Origin: Blattamonas nauphoetae
Lineage: Eukaryota; Preaxostyla; Oxymonadida
Reading direction: 5' to 3'
Assembly (NCBI GenBank): GCA_033064195.1
Contig: JARBJD010000246.1
Location: 1-64,000, forward strand
DNA length: 64,000 nt
Shown here: piece by piece, positions 50,012 to 59,213 of the stretch
Numbering within the stretch: the first letter of the stretch is position 1
Layout: the number at the start of each line of letters is the position of its first letter
The notes under the pieces: model-generated
The model's input: the letters and a program-made list of their open reading frames with translations, nothing else
Told to the model about the DNA's origin: nothing
The model's database searches: none
Program-made: the position numbers and the translations under genes

Positions 50012-52334
50012 TTAAGAACCTCTCTTCACTTCTTCATACGCTTCTTGGAGTCGACGATCAATGACATATCGCACTCGTGGTTGTCCATTCTCAATCCAGA
50101 ACAGCCAGTATGTAGCTTGATGTAATGCCAAAATTGGTGGAGGAGGACCTTCTGGAGTTGAGGTAAAATATGGATCCAGTTCACCTTGATTGATTGGTGA
50201 TCCTCTGAAGACAATGTTGACTGATTCTGCTGTCGAAATACCTTCTTCACCACCAGCAATTTCACTTCGATCAGTTGGAACCATGAATGTGAAACAAGTT
50301 GCATCTGTGAAGGGTTTAATTTTCTTGTACCTTTTTATATCTTCCAAACTACCTTTGTCCCAAATGCGAGGTTCACAAATGGAATTCTCAAACTCTTCCG
50401 TTGCAGAACAACCAATGAAATCACCATTCACCATCATCATTTGATAGAACTCTGGTGAGTTTGTTGACATCGGGAAATTGGGAAAGTTGGATCCAAGCAT
50501 TTCGAATAGACCAACATATTGAGGATTGCGAAAGACTGTACACTCGTTTGGTCTTTCAGGGAATAAGCACATTAGATTCATGAGATTGTTGAGCTTGATG
50601 CTGATGTTTGATCTCACTCCCATCGCTGTTGCTTTTGATTGAAATGATTGTGTGTCAATTCTTTCTGCTTTGATGACATACACAGTTTTTGAGTAAGTGT
50701 TGAAGAGTGATTGTTTCGTTGCCTCTGTCACTTGATATCCGTAACAAATTGAAGCGACTTTATAGATCCACTCAAAACCCGGAATTTCTCCTAAACCCGG
50801 AACATGGGGGTTGAAAGATACATATTGGGCAAACTAAGAAAAAAATAAAATTTGAGAATAATAGACCGACGCAAATCAGAGAAACCCTCAAAATACTGTA
50901 TACAGCAACAATGCCTACATTTTTCTCAACTTTTTTGGATCGTTTCTCCACAACCAGCCATCCGTTTTGCACCAAATAAAGTGCATTGTTATCGTAAACA
51001 TCTCGACAAAAGCTGCTCAAAAAATGAAAGATATTTTTTTCTAAGACTTTTTTCTCGAGAAAAATATGGGTTTTTTTCTATTTTCCCAAATATCCAGCAT
51101 TTTTTCTCCAATGTTTTCTCAAATTGTTCGTTTCATCAAAAAAACGTTTTTGTGAAAATTTTCATCAAAATCGGTTCACAGGTTGTGAAGATATGACCAG
51201 TTCTCCTGATTCAAACAGGTCCAAAAGAGGTATTTTGAGGGTTTCTCTGATTTGCGTCGGTCTATAATTCTCAAATTTTATTTTTTTCTTAGTTTGCCCA
51301 ATATGTATCTTTCAACCCCCATGTTCCGGGTTTAGGAGAAATTCCGGGTTTTGAGTGGATCTATTATCAACTGATGAAGAAAGAACAGTGGAAGTTGTCT
51401 GTTTAGGTTCTATCCAATCCCAATTCGAATCCTTTGATGCTGTTCCTTCGACGTGGTTAGGTCCTCTATGTCTTTCACATTGTAGAACTGGGTTCCCAAT
51501 TTGCGTAAACTCCATAGTTAAAAATGACAATTCTCCATCTTGCATCATCTGAAGATAACCTCGTTGAACAAAAGTATCAATCGGCACGGCACGAGGGGTA
51601 TCGTATTTTTGTTGTATCGTTTTTTGAATGACAGTTGATGCTCGAATGGGACAATACACAAGTGAATCAGTCGTTAAATGAAATCGTAAACGTAAATTGC
51701 CAAAGATTGAATTCGGATACTGATCGAAGGTACTCAGTGGAAGGAGATTCACAAATGGTATTACAAGAGGAATGGTTAACGGATAGGAGGTTTCTGTACC
51801 ATCCATTGGTAATAAATATGCTCCACACACACTTGGATCCATTCTCTGAACATTTTCAAAAAGACTGTAGCAGTGTCTCATGTTGTTTTTCTCTTCATAT
51901 GACTTGAAAGTGTGATACAGAAATGATTTGTGAACATGATTATTCAGGAGTGAATTGTCAATGATGTTTCCTTTACTGTCCACCAATCTCATATCTCGAA
52001 TTGCATCTGATGATGACTTGAAACCGTAGAACATTCCGAAGTAAGATATACTACTTTTCCCCCATTGTTGTGGTTTGTCATATGGAACTGTAATCGTGAG
52101 ATCGATACGCAAATGACTCTTCGCAAACTCAGTCACATCATGACCATGACAACACAATGGAACTTCAATCTCATCTCCAATTCTGCATGGCATAGGAGGA
52201 TTCGTTGGATGAACTTCTTGAATGGAGTAGATGTGAGGTTCTGAATCCCACTGTTTTGGCAGATATGATTGCACTTCGATTTGCTCAATTAATGTCGATG
52301 TTGGTTTGGATTGATTTGATCTGAAACTTCTCAT
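50012..52334 (-). pseudogene. Second capsid protein gene (paralogue of 52402-54213), split by a MITE
   Basis: The N-terminal part (51364-52334, ATG at 52334) and the C-terminal part (50012-50731) lie on either side of a 601-bp MITE. The N-part resembles the neighbouring capsid protein: NNMRHCYSLFENV against the neighbour's ENRKHCHTPWQNA, VCGAYLLP against VAGVYIPL, and IFGNLRLRFHL against LFGDLKLSVHM. The C-part has GSPINQGELDPYF and PPPPILALHQATYWLFWIEN, matching HPIYQGNLDTYY and PPAPILATTATTWWVLRF. It is therefore a divergent tandem paralogue of the major capsid protein, of double-jelly-roll type. A promoter-like box (52341-52351) precedes the ATG. Broken. Confidence 0.75.
50763..51363. mobile_element. 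MITE (601 bp) with about 135-bp inverted repeats inserted in a capsid gene
   Basis: TAGATCCACTCAAAACCCGG begins the element and its exact inverse ends it. The arms match for about 135 bases with about one difference. TTA flanks both sides (50760-50762 and 51364-51366), a 3-bp target duplication typical of PIF/Harbinger-type MITEs. The interior is AT-rich without genes. Near-identical arms imply a recent insertion. A much older, interrupted relative lies at 40495-41400. Confidence 0.85.
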
Positions 52335-52340
52335 TTATAG

Positions 52341-52351
52341 AAAAATAAAAA
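52341..52351 (-). promoter_or_regulatory. T-rich promoter-like box, capsid paralogue
   Basis: TTTTTATTTTT on the minus strand ends 6 bases before the ATG at 52334. Confidence 0.55.
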
Positions 52352-52401
52352 TACAATATCAATAATTTCTTTTACTGTTTTGTCTCTGAACATGAGAGTC
52401 T

Positions 52402-54213
52402 CTACATGATTCCTAAATCTTTGTGCAATGCTTTCAATGTGTGATTTGGATAGTACTCAACTTTGGGTTCACCATTGCTGAATCGTAAGACCCACCATGT
52501 CGTTGCAGTGGTTGCTAGAATCGGTGCTGGAGGATGTGTAAATGTTGTCATATCACCACCACTTTGACTTGGGTTGTAAACATTATAGTATGTGTCTAGA
52601 TTGCCTTGATAGATTGGATGTGATCTTAAAGTGACTGCAGCATTCACACCTCTGGAACTGATCGAATCATTACAGTTTGTTGGACATCCACTTCTTTGAG
52701 TAGGAAAGCACAGAAGAAAGTCAGTATTGTCATGAACTGGACGAACTCTTGTCATTGTTTCATTTGGATATGTACCATCACCAGTGAGTTTCTCTTCAAC
52801 GAGAGAATCCGTCAGTGATCGCTCCAAATCATCTGGAACAGCAAGGTACGAATCGAGATTGAGAGTCGATAATGCGAACTGATAGAAGCGAGCTCCAATA
52901 GTTGTAGTCGGTTGTTCTGGATAATACCTGTTTTGTAAAGTCACTTGGATGTTCTTCTGCATTGGATTGTGGAAGCAAGTGACTTCATTGTCGTAGTGAC
53001 GGAAGAGAAGCATGATATCCTTGGCATTCACCACTACCATTTGCTGAGTACAATCAATTCCTGTTGCCGTTGGCGTCTTCTGAAATGGATAGAATGAGAT
53101 CTTTTCTGCCGGAATTGTTCCAGGACGATTCTGATACATCTCCATGAGATTCTTTATCGCACCATCTTTCATTTTGTCTCCAACACTCATGCAAAACACA
53201 TCATCAATCCGATAGTTTGTGACGTTTAATGAGATGTACTGATCCACAAATTCTGGTTCTGTTGTCACGACATTGGCTGTTGAACAAACAATGTCCTTTG
53301 TAACTGTTGGTTGCAGAAATGATTGACCAATTTGAACGAAGTTCTTTGTGCATGAGGTGACAAGATTGTTCAAGAAATATGGACGATGTTGAATGCAATT
53401 GAGAATTGCTGCTTTAATAGTTGGTGCTGCTGCTGTTCCAGTCACGAGTGATGATAGTGTATCTTTCAAAGTGAGTTCAGGATTTACAGAACAACAAACA
53501 AATGCATCTTCGTTCATGTGAACACTCAATTTCAGATCTCCAAAGAGACATCTTGGATAGTCAGTCATTCCTGAGAAAATGAGAAGATCTTCCAGATTGA
53601 TTGACACACGAATTGGTACATCGATTGTGTCTTGAAACACTCCTGTTCCAGACGTCGTCGTAAAATCCGAAAGTGGAATATAAACTCCAGCAACCGATTC
53701 ATCATGATTCCATGCATTCTGCCAAGGTGTGTGACAATGTTTTCGATTCTCCAATTGACTCTTCGGTTTGATCATATTGTAGATGTGAGACTCCATTGAT
53801 ACATCATTGTTTGTTGTGCTGATGATTCTCTGATTGTTGTGAAGAACAGTAAGGTCACGAAAGATTGATGCTGAATGCTTGAGTCCAACGAAGATGAAGA
53901 TTCTCTCATTCATGTACGATCCAACCTTACCAGCTGTTGTTTGCCAATTATTGAGTTTCAATGTTGCTGTCATTGTGAACGTAATGAAGGAATCATCAAT
54001 TTGACAAATGTCTTGATTACCAGTCAACGGAATGATTATCTCTTGTCCTGTGTAGAATCGTGCATTCTCTGATGGTTTCAATTCTGAATAGAAGTACTGT
54101 GAGCTCCCATCATTCATGAGGTAATTAATGTGATGTTCAGACATGAGTTGCTGTTGTATTTGACCCATGTCATCTCTTGTGTATTCTATCCTTCCAGTGG
54201 TATTTCCAGTCAA
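52402..54213 (-). CDS. Major capsid protein, double-jelly-roll type
   Basis: About 600 residues; the very N-terminus is uncertain because no ATG opens this frame. Beta-rich throughout. First half: GQEIIIPLTGNQDICQID, FITFTMTATLKLN, IDVPIRVSINLEDLLIFSG, LFGDLKLSVHM. The NLEDLL...FG pattern is typical of Polinton/virophage-type major capsid proteins. Second half: NVTNYRIDDVFCMS, CTQQMVVVNAKDIMLLFRHY, CFHNPMQKNIQVTLQNRYYP. Length and the two-part layout fit a double jelly roll forming pseudo-hexameric capsomers. It lies just upstream of its own divergent paralogue (50012-52334) on the same strand. A promoter-like box precedes it at 54269-54281. Confidence 0.78.
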   Translation of the reverse strand: MTGNTTGRIEYTRDDMGQIQQQLMSEHHINYLMNDGSSQYFYSELKPSENARFYTGQEIIIPLTGNQDICQIDDSFITFTMTATLKLNNWQTTAGKVGSYMNERIFIFVGLKHSASIFRDLTVLHNNQRIISTTNNDVSMESHIYNMIKPKSQLENRKHCHTPWQNAWNHDESVAGVYIPLSDFTTTSGTGVFQDTIDVPIRVSINLEDLLIFSGMTDYPRCLFGDLKLSVHMNEDAFVCCSVNPELTLKDTLSSLVTGTAAAPTIKAAILNCIQHRPYFLNNLVTSCTKNFVQIGQSFLQPTVTKDIVCSTANVVTTEPEFVDQYISLNVTNYRIDDVFCMSVGDKMKDGAIKNLMEMYQNRPGTIPAEKISFYPFQKTPTATGIDCTQQMVVVNAKDIMLLFRHYDNEVTCFHNPMQKNIQVTLQNRYYPEQPTTTIGARFYQFALSTLNLDSYLAVPDDLERSLTDSLVEEKLTGDGTYPNETMTRVRPVHDNTDFLLCFPTQRSGCPTNCNDSISSRGVNAAVTLRSHPIYQGNLDTYYNVYNPSQSGGDMTTFTHPPAPILATTATTWWVLRFSNGEPKVEYYPNHTLKALHKDLGIM

Positions 54214-54268
54214 TGATGATGCTCCAGTTCTTTGTTTGTCAGATGTGTTATATGCGAGTTCATTTTAA

Positions 54269-54281
54269 CAAAAATAAAAAA
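54269..54281 (-). promoter_or_regulatory. T-rich promoter-like box, major capsid gene
   Basis: TTTTTTATTTTTG on the minus strand lies directly upstream of the capsid coding region. Confidence 0.5.
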
Positions 54282-54289
54282 TTACATTT

Positions 54290-54951
54290 ATGCTTTAACT
54301 CTAGTTACTTTTTCTTTTTGGTTTCTTCGCTTTCGGCTTCAGCTTTTCTTCCAGTCTCAGTATTTCTCCTCTGAGTTTGTTCGCAACTGCTGTGTTTCCT
54401 TCATTCATTGCTTGCTCATATTGTGCCATCTTTTCTGCATGGATTTGCTGATCCGATTTCACATCTGGAATCATTTCAACACCTGTCTGTGCTACCTTCA
54501 GAAATCAGTGGTCCAACGAAGGGAATGAGATTCAGAAATGGAGCTCCAACTCTGAGTATGTTTTTTCCGACTGCTGCCAATTTTGATAACCAACCTGGTG
54601 CCATTTTTAGGAAAATAAAAATATTCGAATACTAGTGAATTATTATCCTTTGAATTGAATTTTGGAATTTGACGAGAGTGGCATATCATCATTGAGTATC
54701 GTCCATTTCGTGGAGGTTCGTACTCGATCATCTGCGGTTTTTGTTGACGATTGATCGCCTTATTTTGTTGATAAACGTCCATCATTCCTCCTAATCCATT
54801 GAGTATTCCACCTGCTGTTTGTCCGAATTTACTGTTCGTTTGAGAGAGCAATCCACCACCGACTTGGAAGCAATGTTGGAGCTAGAGGTTTGATGAATTG
54901 AAAGAATTGCTTGCCGATATTTTTGAGTTTGTTGAAACTTCCTGGTGCCAT
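54290..54951 (-). pseudogene. Remnants of two small MAPG-starting Polinton genes
   Basis: Two minus-strand starts, at 54951 and 54604, each follow a T-rich box and open with MAPG: MAPGSFNKLKNIGKQFFQFI and MAPGWLSKLAAVGKNILRVG. Both continue with amphipathic or hydrophobic helices (APFLNLIPFVGPLI), as in small membrane-active or pVI/pX-like virion proteins, and look like tandem duplicates. Both are broken; function is not established. Confidence 0.5.
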
Positions 54952-54999
54952 TTATGTAAAAATAAAAATACAATTCATTTATAATTTTAGCGAGGAAAT

Positions 55000-55610
55000 A
55001 ATCTCAGAAGAGATTTCTGCCCTAACGGGGTATTGCTTTCGTCAGAGAAATGCCATAATTGAGAATAGTGTTGTATGCTTCATTGTAGGCAATACTCATA
55101 TCTTTTCCACCAACAAGGATCTTGAAATATTGGTTCGAAAGATTGGGAGTTTATTCAGACAGAGGCACTTATCAGACAAATCATCCAGTTCGATCACCAC
55201 ATCATTGATTCCAGTGAGTGTCGCAATCAGTGCACATAAATCACTTTGGTTTGTGATCAGTTTCTTCGATGGTTCAATGAGATTATTCAGTAGTTTCTTT
55301 TCACAAGCGAATGCATTCTTGTAGACGAGCAGTAGCTGATCTTTGAATGCTGAAATATTTGATGTATATTCTCGGAGTGGAATAGAACGGCTTTGAATTG
55401 GTGCTGATGGATATGTCTCCAGTGGTGGATCGTAAGCACCTCGTTCATTGGACCACAGGTTCAGAGCACACTTTCCATCTCCATCTTCGATCCTCTATTA
55501 TCTACGCCAGCTTTGCTCCTATCCTCGATGATGACATTCTTGGTGATTGATGTTGGTACTGAAGAAGAACTTGTGTGTTTTGTAAATTGACAACTTAGAA
55601 TTGGTTGCAT
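55000..55610 (-). pseudogene. Remnant of a Polinton-2 virion-region gene
   Basis: The start at 55610 (MQPILSCQFTKHTSSSSVP) is preceded by a T-rich box (55621-55632). Downstream protein-like sequence includes YTSNISAFKDQLLLVYKNAF and LIEPSKKLITNQSDLCALIA, a helical protein of unknown family. Broken (about one or two breaks). Confidence 0.5.
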
Positions 55611-55620
55611 CACTTTCTAT

Positions 55621-55632
55621 AAAAATAAAAAA
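55621..55632 (-). promoter_or_regulatory. T-rich promoter-like box
   Basis: TTTTTTATTTTT on the minus strand, about 10 bases before the start at 55610. Confidence 0.5.
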
Positions 55633-55669
55633 TATATATTAATGTTTTTAAATTCACTTTCTGCTCGAT

Positions 55670-56617
55670 CTATAGCTCTCCCATTCCAGAACTGTCCAAC
55701 TGTGCAAATCGATAATACCCAGGCATTTCAGATTGGTATCCACTGATATCATCATCTTTGACTGTTTTGAATGCTTTGGCTTTCAGTTTATTAACTTCTG
55801 TTGATATGTGAGTTGAATAGCGAGTACAGTATTCCGATAAATACGTTGTATCTTGAGTGATCATTTGGAGAAACACTGGATAAATCTGATCTTTGAAGGC
55901 TTTCTTTTGTTTCATACTGGGATTGTAGTCCTGAACATGATCATGAAGCCATTGATCCCACATCAATGATGCAATCTGTGATTGAATTGAATTGAACACC
56001 ATATTGTCTAACACATTCTTGCTGGGATCAGCTGGATTGCTTCGATTTGCTTGAGTTATTCCCAATGTGTCTGTCATGTGTTCACCAACAGCTCTCTTCA
56101 TTAATGCATATGGTTGTTGAGATCGTTTAGTCTTCATCTCTTCATAGCTGATGTCTCGATAATTGGTTGGTAAATCGTATGTTCCATTCTTGAGGAAATT
56201 CCGATGGACAGCTTTGATTTTCCTTCCATTCTCTTGATTGAATGATGTGTATGGTTTCAGTCTTCGCATGTCTGGTGTTGGATTCATGGCGTAGTATGTC
56301 TCTTTGACTGGTCTACTGTTGTATGGAGTTAGCATGGCACCATTGACTGCAATCAGATCTCCAGTATCATTATCGTAGACCATCACATCAGGAACTTGTC
56401 CATATTGTTCTACTTTCGCAGTCCAATTTCGTCCAGTTCTCGCAATATACTCACGTGCTGATGGAAGACTACACAGAGCATCATTGCGTCTGGTTTGAAT
56501 ATCATCATCGGCATAGATTCGTTTCAATGCTGCTTGAGTCTCTGCTGCGTATCTCATTTTTGGTTTCTTCGCTTGTGCTTTTCTTTGTGGTTGAACGTAC
56601 ACTATCTTTTGTGACAT
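55670..56617 (-). CDS. Conserved Polinton protein upstream of the packaging ATPase
   Basis: A 315-residue protein, ATG at 56617, open and apparently whole. The basic N-terminus (QRKAQAKKPKMRYAAETQAA) is followed by YIARTGRNWTAKVEQYGQVP, MVYDNDTGDLIAVNG and a longer helical C-terminal part (FNSIQSQIASLMWDQWLHDH). It lies divergent from the ATPase, as does the partial gene at 1-348 of Polinton-1, with which it seems homologous. The function is unknown; position next to packaging and capsid genes and the basic N-terminus suggest a virion or DNA-contacting protein, by inference. A T-rich box lies upstream (56631-56646). Confidence 0.7.
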   Translation of the reverse strand: MSQKIVYVQPQRKAQAKKPKMRYAAETQAALKRIYADDDIQTRRNDALCSLPSAREYIARTGRNWTAKVEQYGQVPDVMVYDNDTGDLIAVNGAMLTPYNSRPVKETYYAMNPTPDMRRLKPYTSFNQENGRKIKAVHRNFLKNGTYDLPTNYRDISYEEMKTKRSQQPYALMKRAVGEHMTDTLGITQANRSNPADPSKNVLDNMVFNSIQSQIASLMWDQWLHDHVQDYNPSMKQKKAFKDQIYPVFLQMITQDTTYLSEYCTRYSTHISTEVNKLKAKAFKTVKDDDISGYQSEMPGYYRFAQLDSSGMGEL

Positions 56618-56630
56618 TGTGTGTTTTCAT

Positions 56631-56646
56631 ACAAAATAAAAAAACC
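56631..56646 (-). promoter_or_regulatory. T-rich promoter-like box in the divergent ATPase region
   Basis: GGTTTTTTTATTTTGT on the minus strand, 14 bases before the ATG at 56617. The opposite gene starts at 56679, so both promoters share about 60 bases. Confidence 0.5.
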
Positions 56647-56678
56647 AAAAGTATATTTTAATTAGAGTTAAATCATAA

Positions 56679-57566
56679 ATGAACAAATCGAATATGGCTA
56701 AACCAGAGGTTTCGCGGAGGGTGGAACCCTTGTCTCTAACAGCATACGTGAATGCTAAATTGAGTGAAGCATCGAGTAGGAATGTGTCTCATGAAGTGCA
56801 ATCACAAATACATCCAGACTTGAATTTCAATCGCAACAGTGTTAATGTCCTTGTTGGGAATAGAGGAAGTGGAAAAACATTCAATGCTCTTCGAGAGGTT
56901 GCCAAGCTCCAGAATGTTCAAGTTAGGAATGAACTCTTTCACCTCTTTGTCTTCGTCACTGATAAGAACATTGATCCAACCTTCGATAAATTCAAACCAA
57001 TACTGAACGTTCCTTATGTGAAAGTCAAATACGATGATGCTCTTCCATTTCTCTTGGAACTCTCTGAATCGAAAGCAGCGTATGAAGAGATTCTTGACAA
57101 TCAGTGGCAAAACAGAATCACTGATGAATGCAGAGATAATCTCTTTGACTCACTGTACATTGATGACTTCTCAGTGAAGAATCTCCAAACAATTATCCTT
57201 CTTGATGACTGCCGTCGAATTCTAGGTGAACGAAGAGCATCCAAAAATAGAATGACAATGATGGACTTGTTACTGGAGAATCGACAACCGAAATTCACAT
57301 TCTTTCTGACGATGCATGAGCTCTTCAGTTTGTCAGCAGATATGAAGTCAAACATTGATTCAATGTGGATCTTTGGAGGATTCAACAAAGAACGAATCAG
57401 TCGAGTATATCCGCAGTTGAACTCCCCAATTGATATTCGACAATTCTGGAATGTCTATCAACGAAAACAGAAATGTGAAGCAATCATTCTTCGATACAAC
57501 ACAGATGGAGTTGCACTGAATGAGATCAACAAAGAAGGTTTAACCGAAGGGTCCGTTAATTCTTGA
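56679..57566 (+). CDS. Polinton genome-packaging ATPase (A32/FtsK-HerA type)
   Basis: A 295-residue orthologue of 382-1269 with the same length. Walker A GNRGSGKT lies near residue 65, Walker B-like IILLDDCRR near 180, and the family stretch LLENRQPKFTFFLTMHELFS follows. It looks whole. It would drive packaging of element DNA into the capsid made by the neighbouring capsid genes. An internal ATG (56694, MAKPEVSRR) is an alternative start. The last 11 bases overlap the convergent small gene. Divergence from the Polinton-1 copy is substantial at the protein level, so the two elements are not recent copies of each other. Confidence 0.9.
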   Translation: MNKSNMAKPEVSRRVEPLSLTAYVNAKLSEASSRNVSHEVQSQIHPDLNFNRNSVNVLVGNRGSGKTFNALREVAKLQNVQVRNELFHLFVFVTDKNIDPTFDKFKPILNVPYVKVKYDDALPFLLELSESKAAYEEILDNQWQNRITDECRDNLFDSLYIDDFSVKNLQTIILLDDCRRILGERRASKNRMTMMDLLLENRQPKFTFFLTMHELFSLSADMKSNIDSMWIFGGFNKERISRVYPQLNSPIDIRQFWNVYQRKQKCEAIILRYNTDGVALNEINKEGLTEGSVNS

Positions 57567-57888
57567 ATAAGGTCTCGTCAAGACTTCGAAGTCTCATGCT
57601 GAGAGTGTCTGTCAGCGTTCGAATTGATTCTTCAATGTCAGATAATCTCTGATCGATCGAGAGTGAATTAGGAGAAGTGGAAGCATCGACATATCGTTTC
57701 CTCAGTGCAATCTCACCTCTTATTTTTGTTATTCGATATCCATCAATTTGGATCATCCTATTCAGTTTCTGTGTTGTGTACTCATTCAGTTCTTTTCTAT
57801 TCTTCTCCAAGTATCTCTGAAAGTCGTGGATGTTTGTGAACTCTTTCTGCTCAGGATCAAACGGTTCTAATATTTTCAGTGATGTCAT
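57556..57888 (-). CDS. Small conserved Polinton protein
   Basis: Homologue of 1382-1714. The ATG at 57888 (MTSLKILEPFDPEQ) is chosen because a promoter-like box (TATTTTTATTT, 57896-57906) lies directly upstream of it. The result is 110 residues, the same as the Polinton-1 protein. Shared core: KLNRMIQIDGYRITK and IALRK. The C-terminus is a probable short coiled coil (QRLSDIEESIRTLTDTLSMR). It is convergent with and overlaps the ATPase by 11 bases, whereas in Polinton-1 it is co-oriented with the ATPase. Function unknown. Confidence 0.75.
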   Translation of the reverse strand: MTSLKILEPFDPEQKEFTNIHDFQRYLEKNRKELNEYTTQKLNRMIQIDGYRITKIRGEIALRKRYVDASTSPNSLSIDQRLSDIEESIRTLTDTLSMRLRSLDETLFKN

Positions 57889-58052
57889 TTCAATGAAATA
57901 AAAATATTGAAACATTATTGAAATTAGATTAAGATTAAATTCAGCAATGAACTCTGGAGTTAAGTCGTCAATAGAGTCTGCATGGAACTTTGTGTGTTGG
58001 ATTGGAACGTAGACAACTTTTGACAGACAGGTGAGACCATTCAGTAGAGTTG

Positions 58053-59213
58053 CTACAACATTTCCGTGCTTGTATTCGATGAATTTCCCACGAATTGAAA
58101 CTGTCTACGCTTCTTCTGAAACTTAGCAACAGTCTTGTCCAAATCAAGGTGGATCAACAGAATGTTTCCTGGTTTGTATTTCCATAACATCTGTGATGTC
58201 TGTTGTCTTTGGATGTTCTTCAATTGTTCTTCACAACTGGAGATGTACAGTGCTTCGATTTCACGATTGTTTTGTGCTTGCTGTGGAGTGAACTTATTCC
58301 AGTACGCTCGATGTGGAGTCATGTTGTAGTATTCCACCATCTGATTCATCAGCGAATGATTTGCCATTTGTGTCGCATTATCTTGGAATCCATCTCTGAT
58401 TGTTCTGATCACTCGATCCACAATTCTGTTGTGATTAGTGAATGGTGAACTTGTGAAATATGTGCTGACCTTCTGCTCCTTGAAAAACTCTGATGCTTCT
58501 CCACTTGTCCATGCGGCTTCTCCATCACCTCGAATGTTGTTGACGCTAACTCCACGATGATTAATCAAATCGTTGATTGCAGTCTTGACTTTGCTCCATG
58601 ATTTATCCAGAACTGGAATGACTACTAGATATTTTGTGTTGATGTTAATGGCGAAGAGGTAGATCTGAAGAACTGTTTTCGACGTTGGTGATTGGATAAA
58701 GACAAGATCAATTTCCCATGATCCAAACTTGGGAGAAAAGTATGGTCGATCACAATTCTGAGGAACCTTTCTGTCTGATGTCTTCTGTGGATCTCCAGTA
58801 ATTGCTTTGGACATGAACTGCATTTTTGATCGAAAAGGATACACGATTTTTTCCGTTGTTTTAGGCATCATTGGTTGATCAATAATCATTCTGTCACTTC
58901 CTTTTTCTCTCTGAATTTTTCTCGGATGTGCAGCACTCCATCTGTGATCATATTCCTCATACCAATCCTGAAATGATCTTCCTCCGAATGGGATTTGTTT
59001 AGTGTGAGTCAGAATGAAGCTTAGATCATCGTTGGCAATAGTTCTGTTAATTGAGGCTCGAACAAATGTGTCTCTGTTCATTTTATTGGCATCCAGAATG
59101 TGTGATGTAATAAAGTGTTCCATCTGCTTTTGATTATTCATTATTGAGTTCTCAGCTTTGATCTGTTCATCTTCTGAATCGTTTCTCTGTTGATGATCAA
59201 ACAATCCTTTCAT
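58053..59213 (-). CDS. Polinton rve-type integrase
   Basis: The ATG at 59213 (MKGLFDHQQRN) gives about 386 residues. The core matches Polinton-1: SWEIDLVF (first Asp), NIRGDGEAAWTS (second Asp), RIVDRVIRTIRDGF (third acidic position Asp). The C-terminal KYKPGNILLIHLDLDKTVAK aligns with the other copy. The N-terminal region is shorter. It lies between the small conserved protein and a hypothetical gene, in the same orientation as PolB; the gene order differs from Polinton-1, where integrase directly follows PolB. It may extend slightly or be truncated at its C-terminal end. Confidence 0.85.
   Translation of the reverse strand: MKGLFDHQQRNDSEDEQIKAENSIMNNQKQMEHFITSHILDANKMNRDTFVRASINRTIANDDLSFILTHTKQIPFGGRSFQDWYEEYDHRWSAAHPRKIQREKGSDRMIIDQPMMPKTTEKIVYPFRSKMQFMSKAITGDPQKTSDRKVPQNCDRPYFSPKFGSWEIDLVFIQSPTSKTVLQIYLFAININTKYLVVIPVLDKSWSKVKTAINDLINHRGVSVNNIRGDGEAAWTSGEASEFFKEQKVSTYFTSSPFTNHNRIVDRVIRTIRDGFQDNATQMANHSLMNQMVEYYNMTPHRAYWNKFTPQQAQNNREIEALYISSCEEQLKNIQRQQTSQMLWKYKPGNILLIHLDLDKTVAKFQKKRRQFQFVGNSSNTSTEML

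Noticed and set aside
54911-55324. 137-codon plus-strand frame in Polinton-2
   Set aside because: The opposite strand reads more protein-like, follows a promoter-like box and fits the orientation of neighbouring genes.
57889-57915. Upstream start for the small Polinton protein
   Set aside because: The extra codons would cover the promoter-like box, and the homologue starts at the position matching 57888.
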